Assembly (NCBI GenBank): GCA_000231825.2
Contig: JH720315.1
Location: 393,645 to 457,644 of the forward strand
Direction of reading: 5' to 3'
DNA: 64,000 nucleotides
From: Tetrahymena elliotti 4EA
Taxonomy: Eukaryota > Ciliophora > Oligohymenophorea > Hymenostomatida > Tetrahymenidae
Shown in pieces: positions 35,568-48,600 of the stretch. Under the pieces are notes generated by a model that worked only from the letters and a program-made list of their open reading frames with translations, was not told the origin of the DNA and did not search any database. Position numbers and translations under genes: made by a program. Every line of letters begins with the position of its first letter. Within the stretch, counting starts at the first letter, position 1.

Positions 35568-36227
35568 TCAGATGCAAGATTTTTCAAAGTAGTTAATTCC
35601 TTAGTCAATATGAGCAATAATAACTGTAGAAAAGCCTTATAAGCATACACAATTAGTAGATTTAGAATCAAGTTAAGCATTTTTACCACATAGATATGCT
35701 TCTATTTAAATATTCGAAATACCTAATCTAGCAACAGTTCCAAAACTTATTGGACTAAATGTCAAATTAAGATCTCCTGTATGAGGTATGTTCAAAGAAA
35801 ATTAGGCTTTTCCATCTACCTTATTGCTATCACTTCTTACCATGCATTAATAGTTATCATTTAAAACAAGTGCTTCAAATGTACTTTTGTTACCATTTAC
35901 ATCAATTTAAATTTATTTTTTAACTCCACCCATCAACCTTTAGATGTTGAGAAAAATTGCATCGAAAGTAATACGCACATAATTATGAGGTAAAAGTTTA
36001 GAAGTTTGAGTTATTAAACCATTATTTGCCATAGTTTAAGTGTACTAATTCAGGGATTTACACCAATAAATATTAGAATTAGAATTAGCTTGAGATTGGA
36101 GATCTTCTTGTGTCATTTGGAAGTCAATGAATTTGTTGAGGCTTATGTTATCAATTAACTTTTTGCAATAAATACAATTTAAGGCTAATAATATCAGTAA
36201 TGTAAAAGCAAATAATTTTTGGCTCAT
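35568..36227 (-). CDS. Secreted protein, tandem paralogue A
   Basis: Single-exon ORF of 219 aa, ATG at 36227, TGA at 35568-35570. The N-terminus MSQKLFAFTLLILLALNCIY is a clear signal peptide and there is no later membrane helix. The body matches a beta-rich domain widespread in ciliate surface proteins: HNYVRITFDAIFLNI, KKQIQIDVNGNKSTFEALVL, then LNLTFSPISFGTVARLGISN, ending with Cys pairs (AYLCGK, TNCVCLQGF, KSCI). It is a clear paralogue of the next gene (37454-38116) in length, cysteine positions and motif order. Function is unknown; it is probably extracellular or surface-associated, possibly binding carbohydrate. Confidence 0.8.
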
Positions 36228-37453
36228 TTGTATTTTCTTTAATATTTTTTTTCTATTTTGTTGTTATTTTTTTAATGTTTTAAAAATCTAAGGTTTTTAA
36301 GATTTTTAAGACGTTGAATTTGAAACACTTTTCATACAATAAAAAATAGATTGTTTATTAATTAATCTATGTTTGCGTTAACACAATTTGGCTGTAACTT
36401 TTTTCTAAGTTAATGTAATTAAAAAGAGTATAAATAAAATAAATAATCTACATTTTTTGGACTAAAATCTATCTATCATAAGTGAATTAATTAAATTTAT
36501 TCAAAATTTTAATTCCTTTCAAAATAACAAAAACTTTCAAAATACTAAAAGTTCTGATTTTTATGAATTTATGATTCATTTTCTTTTTGCATATTATGGT
36601 GATTAAATACTCAAACTTAAAGAACAATTTCAAAGGCTCTATTAATATTTAAGTTAATTACAAACTCTTTCAAAAATATTTTAAAAATTTTAATTAACTT
36701 TTAAATACTGTTTTTGTCTTCAAAAAGAATTAATTTTTACTTGCAATGGCTTGTTAAATAGATTACTTAGTCATAAATAATTCTTACAAATCAATTAAAA
36801 AATTCTTACTTACAAATTATTAAAAAATCTTTACAAATTAATTTAAAACGCAAATAACAAACAACGAAAATAATTACATTTTGAGAATAATATCTTACAA
36901 TGACTCTTTGTCAATTTTTAATAATAAAAGAGAAACTCATTATGCAAAAGAAAAAAACAAAAAATTAATATATTTTTTTATTTTTAATCTAATATTTTTA
37001 TTGATTCAATAAATAATTTTATCAAAATATCAAACTTGCAATTTATTAATTAAAAATAGAATTAATTCAATAAAATAATAATAATTTTTATTTTTAAATG
37101 AAAATCATAAATATAATTATCTAATAAATTCTGAGAAAATTTTGGAATTAATTTATAAGAACAATTTTAATTTTTAATTTTTTTATTAATAGATATAGGA
37201 AATAAATTATCGCTATTTTAATAATAAAGCTAAAGCAAATGATTATATTAACTTGTACAATTTAATAAATTTTATTCATCTAACATAAATTTATTTATTT
37301 TTTAATGGACTTAAATTAACTTTTAGTTTTTGCATGAATAAAATAAAATGTTGATATTTTGATAGTTAAAAATTGTATAAGAAAAATTTTAATTGAAGAG
37401 TACTAATTATTTAATATAAATCAATACATTGAATTATTAATTAATTGCTCAAT
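36228..37453. other. Intergenic AT-rich spacer
   Basis: Spacer between the tandem paralogues A and B, presumably containing the 5' region of A. No other feature seen. Confidence 0.5.
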
Positions 37454-38116
37454 TCATAAACACTCTTTTTCATAATAGATATGACCACGGCCACCATGAG
37501 AAGTTAATTTTTATGAATAGCCAGATTTGCATACACATTTCAAAGAGCTTTGATTTAGCTCAGCATTTTTACCACACAAAACGGCCTAAACATTTAAATT
37601 AGAAATACCCAGTCTTGCAACAATTCCTAAGTTGTTAGTGTTAAATGTCAAATCAAGAGCACCACCGCTATGAGCTAAAAGTATAGAAACTGAAGTTTTT
37701 CCATCAACTTTACTACTTGATGATGATCTTTTCATGCATTTGTAGTTATCATTTAAAACCATAGCTGAGAATGTGGTTTACTTTCCATTAACATCAACTT
37801 AAGCATATTTAGTAATTCCTCCATAAGCTTTTTCGATGTTGATAAAAACAACATCGAATGTAATGTAGACATAGTTATGAGATTTAAGAGTGTAGTTTTA
37901 AATCAATGAACCATTGTAGGCCATAGTATAATAGTATTTGTCAATTGAAGTACAGTTATAGACATTAGTATCAGTAGCTATTAGATCTTCAAGCTCCTCT
38001 TGTTAAAGATTTAGGTATGTATACTTATTAATATTGATCATATCAATTTCAGTATAGCAATTAATAGAATTTAAAACTATTATTAATAAAGCAAAAGTTA
38101 TTAATTGTTAACTCAT
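37454..38116 (-). CDS. Secreted protein, tandem paralogue B
   Basis: Single-exon ORF of 220 aa, ATG at 38116, TGA at 37454-37456. The signal peptide MSQQLITFALLIIVLNSINC is followed by the same domain as paralogue A: HNYVYITFDVVFINIEKAYG, KYAQVDVNGKQTTFSAMVL, LDLTFNTNNLGIVARLGISN and AVLCGKNAELNQSSLKCVC, ending YYEKECL. Compared with A it has a few more basic residues and a GGRGH motif near the end. The pair clearly arose by tandem duplication. No catalytic motif is visible; it is likely secreted. Confidence 0.8.
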
Positions 38117-40050
38117 CTTATTATTTGTTTTGTTATTTTATTTATTTTTTTGTCTGTTTTAAAATTATAAAATTTTAAGATTCTGATTATTTAAAGCAAT
38201 TCATAATTAAAAAAGTTTTTTGTTGAGGAAAATATTAATTTGATTTATTTTAATCAAAATTGTAATTTTTTAGCATTTAAAATGTATCAATTTATTATTA
38301 TTAAATGAAAAAAATAATGTTAGTTTTTCAGGCTAAAATTGAAAACTAATTTATTAAAGAAATAGAAGTATAAAAATTTTAAGAGTAGTTGTAGTGGATC
38401 AAATTAGAAAAAAAAAAAATGAGAATTTTTTTTTTATTTTTAATAATTGTAGATAAAGTTAGATTTTGATAAAAATAAAAAAATATTTAAATTCAGAAAA
38501 TATTTTCAAGATTTTTACCATCAAAAATATTTTTCATAAAACATTTATTCTTTAATTCAGATTTTTTCAGAAAAATTAAATTTGAAAGGCCATATTAAAT
38601 AACAAAAAATAAGAGGGCAAATATTTTATCTTGATTAATTTTAGCTTCAGCAGAAATGCATATCAAACATAATTTTATTAAAAAATATTTTAAGCAGTAA
38701 AAATTTTTGTAAATATAATAAATAAAATAAACTATAAATTAAGTGATTTTCTTCATTAAGCATTAACAAAAAATTTACTTATGAAATAGATAAGTGGAAA
38801 ATAGATAAATTATTCAAGTATATTTTAATTAAAGAAGAATATTTGGTTTCGATCTACTTCAAGAAAGATAAATAGAAATACAATTTCTTTTTAAAAATGT
38901 TTATTAACTTGATTTAAAATAATTAAGATACTAAATAAAATTGTTTCAATTTTTTAGTTGATATTTAACAATATTAGGTAACAATGATATTTTAAAAATA
39001 CATAAGATAAGGAAAATAATTTTTTAGAATTAGTAAATTAATAACTAAAATCTCTCAACTACTTACTTGCTAATTAAAATTTCTTACTATTAATAAAAGA
39101 AATACTTACAAATTTATTGAGAATCATTACACATTGAATTAGAAAAACTTAGATTAACCAATAAAATACAAAAAAAAATTAATTAAAAACTCTAACTGAA
39201 ATAATTATCTCAATCTGCATTAAATTAATACTAAATTTAAATAATTTCACTTGTTTGGTGTTTGCTTTGAATTAAAAATAAATTATTTTAAAATTCTATC
39301 ATTTCAATTTAATACTATTTGTTATTTTTAAGAGTTACAAGTATTGTTGTAAATTTATTTTAAGAAAAATATTCTCTATAGTTTATTTTAAATACTTGAT
39401 TAATAAATTTAATCATTTAAAAATGAGAGTAAGTAATCTATTTTAAAAATAAATATTATTATTAAATAGATAGATATATTTAGAGATTTTATTTATAACT
39501 TAAATTGTAATTCAGTTAAACCATACAAATAAAAGATTACCAATCATAATAAGGATGAATTAAATAATTAATATCTAAAAGTTTTTAACGTCGGGTAGAT
39601 ATTTTTAAAGAGATCATAAATAAAATTAAATAGTCAATATTTTTAAGTGCAAAATAATCCATTTTATTGTTTTAAATAATTTAAAATCTATCATTATTTC
39701 ACTGAGCAGAAATTATTTTATTATTTTTATTCTATGATAGAAATCAAATAAATTATAATTGATGTAATGGGGGGAGGAAGGGGTCACAACAAGAACCCAT
39801 TCATTTTTGAAAGGAAAAAAAATGAAATATAAAATTTTAAGGAATAATGTTTACTTTTTAAATTCTTCCATCCTTAAATCCTTAAGATCATTTATAATTT
39901 CATAGAAAAAAAGAATAAAAATTGAACAATTATTTTTGATATTTTTTAAAATTTAATTTACTTTGCAAAAAATAAATGTATATGGAATTAGATTATTTAT
40001 TTTTTAAATGCTTCCATTTGAGAATTATTTAAAGAACGACTTAATTTGAT
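38117..40050. other. Intergenic AT-rich spacer with one G-rich spot
   Basis: About 1.9 kb of A/T-rich DNA with no supported gene. One short purine tract at 39768-39786 (GGGGGGAGGAAGGGG) stands out in this composition. Confidence 0.5.
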
Positions 40051-41962
40051 TCAACTAAAAGTATCTAAAGATTATCCTCTAGTTTCGAAAGGTAGCAAGA
40101 ATGTTAAAAAGGAAGCTAAGGCACAACAAATACTAAAAATGAAATATGGTAAGAATACTCCTATATCTCCAATATAATTACCAATCCAAGGCATAATTAT
40201 ACTCCCTATTCTGCTGAAAGATCCAGCCATCCCCATCCCTTCAGCTCTTATTTTAGTTGGATAGATTTCTCCTGTATATTCATAACTTAATGTAAAAGCA
40301 AGATCAAGAGCAAGTTTAGAAAATGAAACCCAAAATGTAAAAGATCCAAGTTCTAAATATATAAATAAACATCCTATAAATCCTCCAGCAAAAGCTAATG
40401 CCCAAGAATTTTTTCTACCCAAGAAAGGGATATTAACAATAATAGCACAGACAAAAATTGTTGGTAGCTCGCCAAGTGAGCTATAAAATATTGATAATAA
40501 ATCGTCATCACTACTATCATCATCTTGGCTAATTCATAAAAATAATTTTGAAACTTGAATAATCAAATCTAAAACTAAAACAATTCATTACTTTAATTTA
40601 GTTAAAGTTATTGGTAATATAAATGTGATTCCAAAGAAGACAAAACTAGAAACAAACCAGTTATACCAGATTATAGGAGTTACTTTTTTGAAAGATTTTT
40701 CAAAAAGAGATTATATAGATCCTTTTTCAAATAATTCTGATTGCTATTTCATTTTTTCAGTCCATTTTGATAGTTTTTCCTTACTAGAGACATCTAAAGG
40801 AGATTAAGTCCTATTAATTTAGCATATTTAGTCTATCAATTAGAAAGCTTATTCTTCTCTACCATCAAAAAGACAAAATCTAGGACTCTCATTTAAGAAA
40901 AAATATGAAAGGACCATAATTAAAAAGCTAGGAATTGTACTAAGAGCTAAAAGTAATCTCCAGTTACCAGATTTTAAATTATCAAGAGTCAAAAAAGCCA
41001 ACAAACAAACAAAAAGTTCACCAAAAGTGTAAAATATTCCAACTAATGCTAAAATAACACCTCTTTACTTAACTGGAGTGGTTTCAGCTAAAACTGAAAA
41101 CGAAATAGGTACTATAAAACCAACAAATCCTCCAAAAATAGTTCTAATATTAAACAAATAATATTGATTCTACATATTAGATTTTAATATAAATATTTGT
41201 TTAATAAATATTATATTTAATTTACCTTAAAATTGTGAATGAAATAAACTCGAAAGCTAAAGCACTTAAAATTGCACTTGCAAATAGGCCAAAAGATGCA
41301 TAAATTAGAGGTTTTTTTCTACCATATTTATCTGAAATTTTACCAGAAGTAAAAGAACCTATCATATAACCAGTAAAAACTAAACTTACCATAATACTAT
41401 TTTAGTATGTTTTTAAATCCCAGTGATCATTAATCATTGGCTGTAAAATAGATAAAACTTAAGCTTCTGACTTTATGAATATAATAAAAAAAATATTAAT
41501 TTACATTAACTTATTAATTATTATATCGGAGAAATATGATTTTATTTTTTTTATTTGATTTTGTAGCCCAACTAATAGTTATTTCTTTCAAAATATTTTT
41601 AGTAATTAAGGAGAATAATAATTGTTTGTGTAAAATTTCTTTAAATTTACCGCATCAGCTATCCCTACAAAGCCCATCATAACGAATATAGCAATTTAAT
41701 ATCTACCGAATCCTATCTTTGTTAAGATCTCATCAAATGTAATTTAATCTTCATCATTTTTAACTTAATCTCTTTTTATATTATCATCATCATAATCATT
41801 ATTATATTTAGCTTAACTTCCAGCTAATAAAATGCCAAATGAGGCTTTTTAAATTTTTTACTCATCTTATGCATTATTAGTTGTATCTGATTCTTCTTCT
41901 TCTTCCTGAAGCAAGATGTGTTGCTATTAAACATATTTTTCTCTATCTTAATTTATACTCAT
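40051..41962 (-). CDS. MFS transporter, SV2/SLC22-like
   Basis: ATG at 41962, TGA at 40051-40053; exon 1 is 41962-41651, followed by at least three introns (donor at 41650; others near 41210 and 40600). After an acidic cytoplasmic N-terminus comes FDEILTKIGFGRYQIAIFVM, the standard start of SV2/organic-ion transporters. The MFS loop signature SGKISDKYGRKKPL follows, then FGGFVGFIVPISFSVLAE and the C-terminal half with SYEYTGEIYPTKIRAEGMGM and FSRIGSIIMPWIGNY. It ends shortly after the last helix (FETRGQSLDTFS). Such proteins carry organic ions or metabolites across the plasma or vacuole membrane by ion-coupled transport; the substrate cannot be told. About 12 helices fit the length. Confidence 0.85.
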
Positions 41963-42601
41963 TTTCTAATAATATCTATTGTGCCAAAAGAAAAATAAAT
42001 TTTTAATCAATTAATTTTTTAATTTTATGCAATTTCTATCCAATTACTTTAAAGTTTACAAAATATTAAAAAATTCAAATTTAGTATTCAATAAGTTTTC
42101 TGGATTTATTCTATGTCAAATTTTTCAACTAATAAATATTTTTTTTATCAAATACTTATCACTAAATTAATTTCTTTACAAAAATATACTGATTAAAAAA
42201 AGTAAGTTTGTAAATTTATTTTAAGATAGTTTTCCTATTTTCATTTCTAAAATATTAGGGAAGAATTAATTTATTTTTAAAATGATATTAAAAAATAAAC
42301 ATAATTTGTTAAAAAATATATAGATCTTTATTTCGGCACCAATAAAATTTTCAGTACCCCCCTCATCACAGCTTCTGAAGTAGACATCATTAAAGAAAGA
42401 TTTGATGGTGTAGGATTTTTTTTAAAAATAAGAAATTTTCCAATATTAATATTTGATTACACTAGAAATTAGAATTTCAGACTTAATTTTACGAAAATGA
42501 GCACCTGTTTAAAATTAAATTTTTTAGAAATTAAATTAATTATTTAATATATTTTTACAATAATAAAAGATTAAATTTGTGAAAAAACAACATAAAAAAC
42601 T
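41963..42601. other. Intergenic AT-rich spacer
   Basis: Spacer between two minus-strand genes, with a C-rich spot at 42355-42365. No gene seen. Confidence 0.5.
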
Positions 42602-45600
42602 TCATTTAACATATGATTTAACTGATATTTAAGTTGAATAAATACTTTTTTTCTTTTAATAAAAGTAATTTATTTCTTGATTTTACATTTTATTTCTAAA
42701 AATGAAAGTTTAATTAAATTAAACTGATGAGACAGATATCCTTAACATTTTCCAAAGATGCAAAATCCTGTTCCTATCTAGATACCCTAATTTTTTTAAA
42801 TATTACTTTAGTCTAGGTGAATTTTGCAAGTAAGATTGAACTGTATTGCCCATAGTTATTATTTACTCTTTAAGAATAATAGAAATAATATTTTTAGCTA
42901 AAAAGAAAAATGAATAAACATTAACAATTATTAAGATATTAAAAGCTATTCCTTTACTTGATAATTATTAAATATTTTCACTTTCAGATAAGTAAGTACA
43001 TAAACCTATACTAATTGAACATAGTATGTATACTATTTATTCCATATAATTTAATGTTCTATTGATATTAGGTTAAACTATGATAAAAAAATAATATTAA
43101 CATTAATTTCAAAAAAGTATTAACAAATTTACAATATTTTATGGAAATGGAATATGTTAATAGAATAAAGCATAGGATTGATGCTTTTAAAGGGTTTTAT
43201 TCTTCTACAAAACTATTATTTATTATGACAACTATTGATTTTAAGGAAATTTTTACTAATTCCCAATAGTAGTATTTATCTTTGAAATCAAAATAAAACA
43301 CACCAAACAATTTTAGGTTGTCTAACCTATTCAAACGATATTTTATCTTCCTTAAGTTAAATAGCAAAAAAAGGGGAATAATAGCAGTCCAAAGTGTTAG
43401 AATAGGATAAAGAATCTAAATCCTTTTAGTATAAAAGTTATCATCACAATCAAAAGAAGTGAAATTTCTTACATATACCTTTCCATAAGTTTTTATGCAG
43501 CTTGCCTATTTTTATCAAATTAAATAAGTTAAAAAAAGTTTTTTCATTTATATATTCTTAAATTTATTAATTAAAAATATTTCAGAATTATTTACGCTTC
43601 CAATAACTTACTAGACAACAGAAGGTTAATTTGCTAGATAAATAAAGTTAATACCAGAGAAAATATCAATAAAATAAATTTTTTGTTTTGTTAAAACTCT
43701 CAAAATCATATAAATTATAACGAAGATCACTATATAAGCAATAATAGTCAACTACCCTATTAAGATCTTAATGAAGATATAATGCAGCTATTAGTCTTAA
43801 TAAACATTTATTAATGAACAGTCTAAAGAGAACAATGCTTTTTTATTAGGATCAGAAATAGGACTTAAAAAAGCTTGATAATCTTATAATTATGCCTTAA
43901 TAATATCACTAGCTATCATAAATATCTATAAATATGAGGTGATCAGCTTAATATAAAAACTAGTTTACTAAGCGTTTCTAGGTATGTAAACTTTCATCAA
44001 AAAGAGGATTTTTAATGATACACTTTATGTGATCTAGTTCAAATAGCTATTAACCATAAACAAAGTCAGAAATGACTAAGCTAAAATAATGATTATATAC
44101 AACCACAAGCTACTTTTTGTTTCAGAGCAACTTTTTTATTAATTGTATGTTTAAATCAAAAGAAAAAAAATTGTAGATTTACTTTATGCATCCTAAATTT
44201 CCATCTTGAACATAAGAATCTCCCCAATATTTCCCATAAATATCACAATCTGAGCATGCATATCCTAGAAAGCCTATTTAATTTTAATTAAAGTTCATAA
44301 ATAGTTATCTTTGAATAAAAATATTTGAATACCTTTTTGGCAATATCTTATATTTTCATTTCTTGTAATTTATCCATTTTTTTCATAAATATCTAAATCG
44401 CCAACACAAGTTTGAACAGCTGGATTGCATTGATAAACTTCAGTAGAATTTAAGTTTAATCTCCAATAACCTTCCTTTAAATACATCATAGAACCATCAC
44501 ATTTTCCATAAAAAGGACATTTAATACACTTTTATCCTGGATATGTATTGTAAAATGGATCACTGCATCTTTGGCAAAAATCAAATTTTTATTACACTAC
44601 ATGCTGATATCCAATTTCACAGCCATTCACAAACTATACAATTAAATCAAAACTACTAAATTCAGAATTATAAGATATTATTTCTCCAGAGCCGAGATCA
44701 TAAATAGGATATTTTATCAAATCAGATGTAAAAGTAAGCTTAACAGCTAATCCAAAGATTCCATGCAAAACTATTTTTTCTAAATAAAAGCTTCCACTAT
44801 TTTATATAATTTGGCTGCTGTTTATGAAAGCTCTTCTAGTATCATTTAATTTGATATTTAGAGTTATACTAGAATGAAAACTTTTGAAATATTCATTTTC
44901 TTGAGTCATAAACTAGATACTTAGACCATCCTTCAAACAAAAAAATGTTAATTTAAATTTAAAAAAATTAAATTTTACTTAGAATTTTCCACTACAATGT
45001 TAAATTTTATTTTCAGTTAATACTTAACCATTTATCACAGCAATCATGTGATGTGGAAATTAAAATATAGTAGAAGAAAATTATTTTGCAACATTACTAA
45101 TGAAAGTATTTTTAGTAAAAATATTCTAAACAGCCTGACCACTTTCTGAATAAATTGCTCCTCCTATCTAAGCGATATTGTTTTAAAACAAAGTATTTTT
45201 GATTTTTAGATTTGTTTATTAATCTAAGCTTTTGTAATAAATAGCTCCACCATTTCCTTCCTGAGCAACATTTTATTAAAACTCACAATTTGAAAGTAAA
45301 ATACTTGCACTGTCTATGTAAAGAGCTCCTGCAGATTTTTTGGAAAAATTATTCTTAAATACAACTTTAGAAAGCTCAAAAAGATAATTTAAATTTGTTA
45401 TCTATTATAATATTCTTGTGTCTTTAAAGTAAATAGGTTTATTTTATTTGCGGACAAATAACACTCCATTATCATTAACGAAATTATTTAAAAAATAACA
45501 TTTCAGAATATTTAAATAGTAACTACTAATCTAAAGTAAACCTTAGTTGCATGATTGACAATTATTATCATAGAATTGAGTTTCTTAAATATAGGTAAAA

Positions 45601-48600
45601 TTAGATTAAACTTCTATTTATGTTTTAGCTTATCTACTGTATACTTTGCTAAATTATGTATTTTAAATGTAAGTGTTTAATATATTAATTAAGTATAAAA
45701 GATATTTTTAATAAACAACATTTTCAAATGTGTTGTTAGAGATAGTGAATTTATAAATATCTCGTGCTTCAATTAATGTTTTCAGATCATAATTCGTTTC
45801 TATGACAAAATTGAATTACTAATAATCCATAAAAAAGTAGCTATTCAAAATGTTTACTTCAACGAATCCCTTCAAAAATAATTATTAATTATTGAACTCC
45901 TAATCTTCAAAAGAACTTATTATTTTTTGATTTAAAAGGTTTTGCTAAACAAGTATTGGATTAAAACTAACTTAAGAGTTTAAAAATAGCAATATATTAT
46001 TTTACTTTTATTAAAAATCAAATTGTAAAATTGATCCATATTTACTGTAATTATTGATAAACTCTGATTCAATAATTTTAATAACTTTTTTAAATAAAGA
46101 ATCTTATATGAATATAGCTCCTCCTTGATAAAATGCTATGTTTTATATAAAACTTGATTATTTAATCTCAGTCTGTAGTCCTGTAAATTAAGAATCCAGA
46201 TAAATTGCACCACCATCGCAGTTCTTATTATCTAGGTAATTAAAGCTTAAGTTGTTGATAAATGAAGAACCTTGAATAAATAAGAATCCTTAAATTTGAA
46301 AAATAAAATATAATGCACCCCCTTATAGAGCTTTGCCACCTTCAAAATGGGAATTAGTAATATTTACAATTTAAGCTAAAGATTCTATAAATCCTCCCTT
46401 TACAGAGGTATTTTAAAAATCAAATTATTTATCATCGTTTTTAAAAATTGAATTTTCAACTATTAATTTCTTAGTAAAAATAATTAAACAATTATTTTTT
46501 GATATTGAAAAATTGTTTAAGAACTTAGAATTTCTTATCTAAATTGACCCTAATTATGCTTCTAAATATGCACATGTAGCTATTTTTGTAGGAGCTTCCT
46601 ATTAAATTTAATAAAACAATTACTATGAAAATTTGGTAAATTTAAATATTTACATTTGCTTTTAGAATTTACTTCATTGATGAATCTTTCACAATTAAAT
46701 TTTGTATGAAAAGAGGTTCTTAAATCTAAGAGTTTATAAAAATTGGAGCTGTACCAAACTAAGCTTGTGAAATGTATGAAGTGCAATTTAATATTTAAAT
46801 ATCTTTAAGATATAATATTTTCTAAGATGGTTTATCTTCAATTTTTTACTTAAAATTTATTTCAATAAGGGTCTTTTAGAAAACCATATTTTTTAATTCT
46901 ATATTTGTTAATATCATCTAGTCATATAAGTTTTGTATTTCAATAATTGAGTAGTTATCAATATCTTTATTAGTTTAAAAACCTTTTAATTATCTCAAAT
47001 TGAGTTTATTAGCAGAGAGTACTTTTAAAAATGCCAATTCACCATGATTATCAAGCTAAGCTTCTTAAATTTTTAACTTATCAACATTTGTAAGACTAAT
47101 AAATTAACAAAGCTAAATACTATTGGATGGTTTCTTCACAACTAAATTATCATTTATATAGATTGCTTGAATAGTAAATGAATCAATTATCTATTTACCA
47201 TCAATTAAAAATAAATACTAATTATTGATAATTGTATTGAAACTAAACTGCACATTAACTAGATAAATTTGGTAACTATTAAAGATTTTTTATTTCAAAA
47301 CTTTGAAAATCACATATTAAGTAATATTGTTACTTTTAATCAGTAAAGATTTAGCTTAAAGACAATTCAGATCAAATAAAGAAGGATAATAACCTTCAAT
47401 TAAATTTTTTAAATTATTATTTGAAATTTCAACACCTGAAAAAGAAGCTCCAATAAATTAATTACTTGAAAATATTTTAGAGTCATTTGTGATTATATTA
47501 TTAGAAATAATAGTATCACTAATAGATATCTGTTGAATAAATTTATAATTATTAGTCAAATATTCAAAAAAAATACTTGACTAATCAAATTAGCAATACT
47601 AAATAAAACTATTGACTAAACTCAATGCGGTATTATTTTGATTTATTTAGATAAAACTTGAAGAACTAAAATCAACCTTTTATTTTATTGATCAATTAAA
47701 AAAAAATTTATTAAATAGATTTAAAAAATTGAGTTTACATTAGTCATATTAATTGAATCTAGGTCAAAATTTAAGTTAGGATTTTTAAAAACTTAAGAAA
47801 ATTCAAGTTAAATAACTTAATAGTTTTCAAATAATATGTTGCTAAATGTTACATTTTTTAATATCAGACTACTTTGTAAGTTTTATAATTAAATTAAGAG
47901 TACATTTTTTGGACCTTTATATTTTCTTTCAAATTTCAAGTTATTAAAATAGACTTAGTTTAGATTAGATGAAGATATTTTAAAACCTATTTTGAACTAA
48001 TCGAAATCTATAGAATATGAATCTATTGTCAAATTTGAAATAGATATATTTGTAAACCCATCAATTACTGTAGGTAATATCTAATGGAAAGGAAGACTTT
48101 ATGATTCGGATGTGATATTTAAATGGAAAACTTCTAAAGACCTTATTTTTTCCATTAATTTAGATTTTATTTCTAGAGGTTTTAGAAGATAACATTCTTT
48201 TATTGAGTTAGAAAATATAAAAGTAACATCAAGTTCTTTTAAAGATATTTCATTTAAAGCAACAAAAGCTAAATCAGCATTCTTTTCTCCTAAAATAAAA
48301 TTGTCAAAATTACTAATTTATTCAATCATATTAAGATTTAAAGGATCTTCTATTGTTCCTTTCCCAATATTTTCCATATTTCTAGCACAGTTTATATACA
48401 AATCAGTTTTTTTTTTGAAATAGCATGATTAATCATCTATTTTACATAGAGTGCATTAAAATCTTTGCTTATCAAGTCTTATCTCATAACCTTGAAAGTA
48501 ATCCTAAAATGCTTAACCTCCTAATTACAGTTATTACATAGATTTACAAGAAAAACATTTTGTTTGATAAATTGAAAAATCATGCTAAAATAAATTCTAA

